Of a stretch of 26,394 nt of DNA, positions 19,969 to 26,394 are shown piece after piece; within the stretch, counting starts at the first letter, position 1; the number at the start of each line of letters is the position of its first letter. Made by a program: the position numbers and the translations under genes. The notes beneath the pieces were generated by a model. It was not told the origin of the DNA and made no database searches. It saw nothing but the letters and a program-made list of their open reading frames with translations. Origin of the DNA: Sphaeroforma arctica JP610 (Eukaryota > Opisthokonta > Ichthyosporea > Ichthyophonida); NCBI RefSeq assembly GCF_001186125.1, contig NW_014040452.1:53838-80231 (forward strand). Direction: 5' to 3'.

Positions 19969-22900
19969 CTGAAATGGAAATGAGCAATAACGCCACGAGC
20001 ACGTGAGTTTAGATAAGCAGCAAAGGGACGAAAGCGAGAGCCATCTAAATGACGACAAACCATGACTGATAAAATTTCAAGAAACGACACATAGTCTGCG
20101 AGCTGGTTGCATGGTTGGTGCAGCAACAACTAAAACCCGACGTGATCGAAACGATTTTGATGTACGAGATGCACACAAGACCATGGATATCAATCAGTAT
20201 GTATCTGATACACCTGCACGACATTGTCAATGTGCACAGAAAGTTGTGCATACAACACAGAAGGAATAGCACATATAGACAAAGCCTAGTTCAGCACGCG
20301 TCGTATTGGGTACACAATGAGTCCTACATACCCATGCATTATTTCAGATTGTACGGAACCGTCGCTGCCGTTTGCAGAAATCGCGTCTGCACTCCATGAT
20401 AGCAGGCCTCCGCGGAACAACTCGATACTCGCTCTCCTTGCAAGCGCATTCGGACTAGCACTCAGGTCCCGCGTAGACTCCCAGAGCTCGATACGCAAAT
20501 CAGTGACCATATCGTCTTCATGATTTGTCACCTGTATCAGTATGGGGCTCACTTCTCCAGTGACAGCTGTGATACTATCTAGTTCCACCATACGACCAAA
20601 GCCATCTGAACCAAGACCCATGTATTTCCTATTTGAAACCGTTCTGGCCGTCGATTTGGACCGCGCCAGGGTCACATCAACTGCCAAGGCGTCCTCATGC
20701 GCCAAATTTTCGAGGGACAAATTGTCTGGAGTACTTCTGGGCGTCGTTGGTTTCTTTATATTCAAGTGCGAAGAAATAGCAGCTTCCAACATATGTCCGG
20801 GAACGGGCATTTCCTTCTCTGGCACATCCGCATCTGAGGTGAATGTTATATCCACGTCATTGCTGTTGCTTTCCCTGTGCACCAGCCGCACCTTCATCTG
20901 GGATGGCCTGGGGGTGAGTCGTGCGGACCATCGCTCATTATGGAATATGCTCAACGCCTCCGAATGGCTGTTGAGGACATCGATTTCCACCCCTCTTCTC
21001 CTATCGCGCTCGTCACATATGAGACCAATACGCCTCCTCGAGTAATCCACTGTAGAATCCGCGCCCAAAGAGCCTGTTGTGCTGTTTACAAGAGTATTGG
21101 CACTCCCGCTGATGGAGCGTCTCTGAGAAGTAGCCGGCAAATCCAAGGCTATCGCATTCTTGCCGGGATTCGCACCACTGCCCAGCCCGTTGTCTGCATG
21201 GAGTATGCGTGGCTGATCAAAGACTAACCTCGGTACTAAGCCAGCGAAGTGGGTGTCGGCCTGCTCTCCTGCAACCTTGGGAACATCTAACAAATCTAGA
21301 GTCAACTCCACCCGGGAAACCTCCAATAGACGGCTACCAGCCGCTCCCCCGGTCGCACCCATAATGAGTGTGTATGTGCGCGGCACCTCAGGAGTGAGTG
21401 TCAGGTCAGCGTATGTACGTTCATTGGCTGATACAGTACACACCACCGGCTCTGCAGACAGTGCGCTGGTGTCTACCACTGCACTCAATGGCGTGTCCTG
21501 GTGGTGTATTGTACTCCTCTCGTTTAGGGTTGCCTCTGTCATGGCGATACTAAGAGAAGCTAGCTTGATGGTCTGGGGTAGATTTGACACCACGTTGACG
21601 GACACACACACTTCGTCCACGATTGTATACGTGGGGCTTTGAATGCACACAGAACAGTTAATTATGGGTAAACACTCACTCATTGCTATTCTCAGAGCGG
21701 GAGTGCTTGCAGGCTTATCCATGCTTAACACGTTCGTAGAATCGAGTAGCTCATCGCTTGAAGCCATTGCAGGTGAATCAGATTTGTTTCCGCTGCTTCT
21801 AGCGGTGTGGCTTGCTTTCGTGATGATCCACTCCAAAGAACTATCAGCTGGTGACATCAGGGTGAGATCAGAGGACGTGGTGGGTATGAGAAGATTCTCT
21901 GCTGACGTGCTTGAATCCACTCCCTTCTGCACGTTTATGTCCCCTAGCGCTCTGGCCAGGCGCAAACAGGCGTCGCGTTCAGCGTGTGAGCCATTGAATG
22001 TGCGACTGGAACATTCCAACGCCAGCTGCATGGCGCGGTCAAGACGGCCTAAAGCACAAGCACACACGAGCGATGAGCGCAGTACAATGTCCACTAGTAC
22101 ATCCCAGCCATCTCGTCTGTATTCTACATGAACCTGTATAACAAAGAAAGAGGCCACACAGACGCGAAGCAAACAAGTTGTCAGTCTTACCCTTACGCGC
22201 ACATACGGACAATTTATTTTGAAAAACCAAGCCAACTGTGGCATTTATATATATTACCTTTTCGTAGACTAAGAAGGCGCGTTCGTAAAGCTGTGCCCTG
22301 AGGTACTGATCGGCAATTTGAACAGCTATACACCTGAGTGATAGACATAAAACTAATGAGCAAAGGATCACCACGGGCAAGCTCAAAATAAAGCTATTTT
22401 GGGTGAATTGGAAGGTAGATAGTCGCGGAGTGAGAGCACTGGTCACCCACCGACAGCTCACAATCACACAGAATTGAGGAAAACATGCACACACGGGTCA
22501 TCGATTGCATTTGCATCCAGCATTGCACAGACAACAGTACCACCTGATATGAGCAAGCGGAGATAATCCTCCGACTGAACATACGCTATCCCTACCTTGT
22601 CATACGTGCGCATTTGAAGCGTTTGTACTGTATGCGAGCTTGGGCAAGTAGTTCTACCACCTCATTGACAAAGTCAGCCTCTTGCATCTACAGAAAAAAA
22701 CATGAGAGAAGAATGAGATCAGCAAAATAGTCAGATAAGTAAGGTCGCGTTGTAGCTACACTGACTAACTGCTAATATGCAACCGCGACAAGACAAGAGA
22801 ATGATCACCTTTTCCCCTTCCCACGTCGATTGCCTACACCCACATCTCGACGAAAGAAAATAAAAACCACTCCGTTTACAGCACAATTTGAGGTAGGCTA

Positions 22901-25675
22901 TAATATTTACCTGCGCAGCTTGTCCGAGTACTTGTATCATCTCTTGGCCGACAAAAGTGTTCGCAGGTTTATTTTCCGAGCCATCGCGATCTATGGAAGC
23001 CAGCCTATATAGACTTGCGGAGGCCAGATCCTGGGTACAAGTAGAGCGCAATGGTTTGTATCAGATCGGACATTGCACATGAAGTGTGACACGATTGTAA
23101 GTATACTATCGAATTTTCTATAGCGCTTCTGCTGGTCAACGTGGAAGTACGCACAAACTGATCGGACGGTGCGCCGTAGTCTACTGAGGATAGGAATGTT
23201 GCCATTTCGAGAAGAACATCCAAGTCTAATAAATAATACACGAAAAATATATATCCGATCGGGAGTGATAAATCAGTGAAACGATGCTTTTCCAACTAAA
23301 AAAATCTCCCGGCTCACAAGTGATTCCAAGGTTGATACGAATGAGCTACTACCGAACGATTGGTCAGAGCGAAGAAGTATTTGCTACATACAAACAAGTC
23401 CGTCCAATCGGAAAGAAATCATGCGGGAGGCGGGGACGGTCAACACGCGCGCACTTACTGTGTCTACAATTTGTCGATAACAACTGTGTCTCTTGATGGC
23501 TACCACAGCTGCCTGACGCAGATAGAAACCGGGGTGATGGCTTTGGTCAGCTTGTACTGCTCCTATGGATACTGCCTGCATTACCAAAACAGAGTTAAAT
23601 CCGCATAAGTGATATACGTCTCACATCGTTGCTAAATACAAATGCGGTTGTTGAGCCTTAGGATGACGTTCGAAAAGGAGGGTCGAGAAACAAGAACGTC
23701 TCAAGAAAAGCTATGGTTTGTAGAAACAGTGTTACTGTAGTCTCAGCCGATTATGAGCAAGCACTCAACACGCCCCGCAGGCTACAAACAGGCGAAGAAT
23801 ATATATGCTCACGAATCGCCAGTGGATTGACACGGATAGTCCGAAACACAGTGTCAGAGTTTTGTGAACTAGGCTGCAAATATATATACTACACAGTCAT
23901 ACGATTGGCAGCCACCATAAAAACGCCTACCAAGCAAAAGGAAGCAGGTAATAGACTAAGAGGGCTAGCGAACATACACACGTACCTGCAAAAAGAGCTC
24001 CCCAAACACTTGATATTGTCTGCTGATCCAGCTGAGATGCCGGAACGAATCCACAATGGAATCACTGATAGCCGCCGACATGTTGGCGTGCGGTGTGGCG
24101 AGTGTGGGAACTTCTTTGAAGTGCGACAGATGGCGACGGAACAATTCTATGGCCTTCCAATGATTAAGTACTAATTGTAAACTGTATTGCGCGAAAAACA
24201 GAGCAAATAGTCATTCGACAGGAATACGATGGTACATGCAAATATACTGTATTCGGTTGTGCATATGTTCAAGTCGAACCAAACATGTGCAGGCTGCCGT
24301 CCATATGCACAATAGATAAAAAATAGCTTCTTCATCGATGCGAAAAGGTCTATGAATCAAATAAAGAAGTGCCCTAGCTTAATACCTCTGGTAGCGAGAG
24401 TAAGTATATCATCAAACTGATTGATAGCAGTCACCACACCTGCACGAGCGATGGTTGATGAGCCCTGCCATAGCTTTGATCTCATTCTTCTGCACATGTG
24501 TCATGGACTGGCTTCGGCTCTGGCGCAGAGTCAGCAGTTCCGAGTACGCGGACGAGTAGTGGCGAATGGCCTCGTGACTGCGAGAGAGGGTTTCATTGAA
24601 GAAGGCGAGCTTGAATTGGTGACGGATGGTATACACACTGTATCCTGGCGCTCCAGCCGGCACGCGGTGGCTGCGGATTCGCCCAGCTTGTTCTGAGTAG
24701 ATTATATGAGAGATGCGCTGAGATATTAGCGTTCTGAATGTGCTTGTGTGTTTTGAGTATCTATAGTTAAGAGCGGGCTCAAGTATACCGAATAATTTCT
24801 ACCGGCATATCAATGGGCGGACTAGACCCATATGTATGAAAAATCTCATCACAATTTTTTAAATGGGTAGGTACGCCACGGGATACGAGGGTAACCTCGA
24901 GGTGAGGTGAATCAATAGTCTAGTAAGCTAGACGCTTGTGCGTACTGAAATCGAATGCATATGCGATTTAAATTGGACATTGCATTTTAGCTATGCAGTA
25001 AATGACTAGCGCACGTCTGCCCAGGTTCGCAAGTTATGGATGAGATTGATATAATATACATACCATCGATGGCTGCGCTAGCCAAGTCCTTGAATACGCT
25101 GTCCAGCCGGTTGACATAGCCCTGGAATACGTCGGGATTCTTCTCTTTCTCATTTACCGGCAGAATGAACAGCGAATTCTTGCCCTCCACTTCGCACGCA
25201 CGTCGAAAACTGATAGCACGCACGTCCGCCTGTGGATCATCTGAAGAACACACGACACACGACACTTGAGGAATCAGTACACGGCTCCACACTTCTGAAC
25301 ATCCATGTTTATATCCTTTTGTCCGTGTTTATAATCTTTCTCCTCACTACATTGCAATTAAATAAAGCCATTATTATTCCAGGTATCGCACTGTCTAGAG
25401 ATCAGAAGGCACGGCATCCAAATGTATTCGACAACTACATCCACATAACGCTAGCTTATAGATCACTGAGAGCACACACCTTTGAGATATGTGATTTGAT
25501 GCAGCAACACGACCACCAGCTTACACAACCGTCCCTCCAAGCTTTTGCGCACGGCAGTCAAATGAGCGGCACATTCGGATTCCATTCGAGACCAGTATGG
25601 ATCGTTCCACTCCAATTCGAAGAACACAACCATCACCGACGGTAGTGCATGCATGTGTTTGAACATCCAGTTGCT
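17431..25675 (-). CDS. TRAPPC11: TRAPPC11 (foie gras/gryzun TRAPP subunit), all but the N-terminal exon(s)
   Basis: Subunit of the TRAPP III tethering complex acting in ER-Golgi traffic and autophagy. Exons in transcription order: 25675-25480, 25240-25064, 24692-24440, 24181-23986, 23575-23459, 23383-23353 (tentative), 23225-23107, 23030-22911, 22687-22596, 22333-22258, 22133-20332, 19968-19723, 19454-19377, 19102-18902, 18585-18503, 18225-18103, 17627-17431 (TAA 17433-17431). Every intron is GT-AG and phases agree throughout, giving about 1,368 residues versus about 1,050 for the same part of the human protein (1,133 in full). Similarity to the human protein is seen from WMFKHMHALPSVMVVFFELE through to CPLACGLIALPKL and YVKP at the end. 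The least certain part is 23575-23107. The start exon is off-window or hidden by the CA repeat. No disabling changes seen, so the gene appears functional. Confidence 0.9.
20332..22133 (-). CDS. TRAPPC11: TRAPPC11 giant exon (end of foie-gras domain into gryzun region)
   Basis: A single 1,802-base exon encoding about 600 residues, far larger than its neighbours (31-253 bases). It starts at CAG/GTTCATGTAGAATAC with VHVEYRRDGWDVLVDIVLRS (human [20 protein letters not shown]). CIQSPTYTIVDEVCVSVNVV matches human [20 protein letters not shown], and EVPRTYTLIMGATGGAAGSR with SRVELTLDLL matches VPGKTRKLLFKF.. and SVDLALGN. Towards the end, ELDSITAVTGEVSPILIQVT and DLRIELWES match the human beta-sandwich [20 protein letters not shown] region. 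Ser/Thr-rich low-complexity stretches (about residues 75-150 and 330-470 of the exon) account for the length excess. The donor is GG/GTATGTAG at 20331. Confidence 0.9.
22258..23575 (-). CDS. TRAPPC11: TRAPPC11 middle exons (foie-gras helical repeats)
   Basis: Exon 23575-23459 encodes SHHPGFYLRQAAVVAIKR (human QNPGFYYQQAAYYAQER). A 31-base exon 23383-23353 (QILLRSDQSF) and exon 23225-23107 (MATFLSSVDYG...) are supported only by splice signals and phase. Exon 23030-22911 (40 codons, LASASLYRLASIDRDG...) is open with good splice sites but is not clearly alignable. Exon 22687-22596 gives FVNEVVELLAQARIQYKRFK and CARM (human [20 protein letters not shown]), and 22333-22258 gives VQIADQYLRAQLYERAFLVY (human [20 protein letters not shown]), a TPR-like pair. 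The last two are too short to show up in a simple open-frame scan. An alternative for the weak part is that exon 23225-23107 starts later, at a CAG near 23165. Confidence 0.75.
23986..25675 (-). CDS. TRAPPC11: TRAPPC11 exons for the foie-gras domain, N-terminal part
   Basis: Four exons. 25675-25480: VMVVFFELEWNDPYW, SECAAHLTAVRKSLEGR and KLVVVLLHQ match human LVVVFYELDWDEPQW, SECATRVEIVRQSLQGR and KVAVVLIQ. 25240-25064: RRACEVEGKNSLFILP and GYVNRLDSVF match NACELSGKSLFVLP and GYIIRLENAF. 24692-24440: TIRHQFKLAFFNE, HYSSAYSELLTLR and NEIKAMAGLINHRSC match FVRHQFKIAFFSE, NYRTAYNLVHELR and LEIKTMAGFINYKIC. 24181-23986: LNHWKAIELFRRHL and WISRQYQVFGELF match PLDAIAQFRKHI and WMSKQFQAFGDLF. This is the start of the Foie-gras_1 helical (TPR-like) region. 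The 24181 acceptor (TACAG) was chosen over a closer TTAG because only it keeps the phase and the human spacing. Confidence 0.92.
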
Positions 25676-25955
25676 CTGCGAATATCGAAGGTTAAAAATT
25701 TCATGACAAGATATGCATGCTCCCAATTAGATTATTATTTTCAGGGGATGCTTTTGGTCTGGATATAATATTATGTGGGCAAAGAAGATATATTTAATTG
25801 GTACCATATCTGCTACTTTGAAGAGTCCACTGCCTGTTCATCTACTCCAGACAGTCGAACGGGTCACTAACCAATAAGTCCAGATGTCGAATAAAAAAAG
25901 CATCAATGACTGCTCTACATCTTTCTCTCTCTTATTTTTCCTATCACTCCAAAAA
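25676..25955 (-). other. TRAPPC11 upstream intron (5' part)
   Basis: Ends (minus strand) with the acceptor ATTCGCAG before the first visible exon. The missing N-terminal ~85 residues of TRAPPC11 were looked for here and not found with confidence, so the first exon(s) are likely to the right of the microsatellite. Confidence 0.45.
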
Positions 25956-25957
25956 CA

Positions 25958-25971
25958 AACACACACACAAC

Positions 25972-26020
<49 letters not shown>

Positions 26021-26150
26021 CCCCGCTATGTACTCATACATCTCTTTATGAACATACATGTATGAATATATACAGATATATTAAAACATATCAAGAAACA
26101 CACACAGACACACGCACACACACTGACCACACACCGACATACAGATACAC

Positions 26151-26186
<36 letters not shown>

Positions 26187-26225
26187 ACGCACACACACTG
26201 ACCACACACCGACATACAGATACAC

Positions 26226-26263
<38 letters not shown>

Positions 26264-26394
26264 GTGTGTGTATGTATGTTTCATGACAAATATACAAATA
26301 CAAATACAAATAAAAATACAAATATACTTACATATGTATATAAATATAAATATAAATATATATATATATACTATATATATATATATATATATAT
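25958..26394. repeat. Compound CA / TA / CAAATA microsatellite
   Basis: A long run of (CA)n broken by CG and GA steps, (TA)n at 26007-26020 and again 26340-26394, and an (ACAAAT)n tract near 26285-26325. It makes long spurious open frames of His/Thr or Cys/Val on both strands. It probably lies in the first intron or 5' flank of TRAPPC11. Confidence 0.95.
26106..26255. repeat. 75-bp higher-order tandem duplication in the CA tract
   Basis: The irregular text AGACACACGCACACACACTG, then ACCACACACCGACATACAG, occurs at 26106 and again at 26181, exactly 75 bases apart and essentially identical, followed each time by ATACACACACGCAC and a pure CA run. So the microsatellite contains a recent unit duplication rather than only slippage of 2-bp steps. 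Confidence 0.9.

Noticed and set aside
20182-20213. Candidate 32-base TRAPPC11 exon between the giant exon and the next one
   Set aside because: A better 3' splice site (TTTCCATTTCAG before 19968) joins the giant exon in phase without any extra exon.
20542-22131. Plus-strand frames of 129-167 residues within 20.5-22.1 kb
   Set aside because: They lie antisense to the long TRAPPC11 exon, which aligns with its human orthologue on the minus strand.
24390-24416. Candidate TRAPPC11 microexon (FDDILTLATR) after 24440
   Set aside because: Using the TACAG acceptor at 24182 gives correct phase and the same length as human TRAPPC11, so the extra exon is not needed.
25855-25930. Minus-strand RAVIDAFFIRHLDLLVSD, slightly like the TRAPPC11 N terminus (HRAVWDAF)
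   Set aside because: No splice acceptor or usable donor, preceded and followed by in-frame stops, and the match is only a few residues.
25906-26321. His/Thr- and Cys/Val-rich frames up to 126 residues at the right edge
   Set aside because: Pure translation of the CA/TA microsatellite.

Overview
The window is nuclear DNA from a eukaryote with short, spliced exons (all inferred introns are GT–AG), abundant microsatellites, LTR and non-LTR retrotransposon copies and tRNA-derived repeats. Protein similarity to animal orthologues is good but not animal-close, and the copia-type element resembles animal copia in how it is primed. A unicellular relative of animals (for example an ichthyosporean such as Sphaeroforma) would fit, but the species is a guess.

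Two host genes frame the window and point toward each other. At the left (494–2768, + strand) are the last four exons of ALG1, the ER beta-1,4-mannosyltransferase of lipid-linked oligosaccharide synthesis; its 5' exons lie off the left edge. At the right (25675–17431, - strand) is most of TRAPPC11 (foie gras / gryzun subunit of the TRAPP tethering complex), rebuilt here as 17 exons including one of 1.8 kb; its first exon(s) lie beyond the right edge. Both gene models were assembled from splice signals, phase compatibility and recalled similarity to the human proteins.

The roughly 14.6 kb between the two 3' ends is repeat-dominated. A decayed non-LTR retrotransposon (LINE) reverse transcriptase (3740–4700 and 11328–11823) is split by a Ty1/copia LTR element (4706–11327) with 172-bp LTRs about 6% diverged, a near-matching 5-bp target duplication, a half-tRNA-type primer site, and gag, protease, integrase, RT and RNase H in copia order. 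The copy is broken in roughly half a dozen or more places and is treated as a fossil. Between protease and integrase it carries an extra block with DLFAS, NQPW and WW motifs, resembling the Dam-like / DIRS-type module; this is the most unusual item in the window. From about 12.8 to 17.1 kb lies a patchwork of diverged, mostly minus-strand SINE-like units with tRNA-like A and B boxes, a 281-bp tandem duplication, and a small remnant that looks like a MULE transposase. Both window ends are microsatellite, the right one with a 75-bp higher-order duplication.

The two host genes do not form an operon. ALG1 acts in N-glycan precursor synthesis at the ER; TRAPPC11 acts in ER–Golgi traffic and has also been linked to N-glycosylation, so their adjacency is noted as a possible coincidence worth checking.
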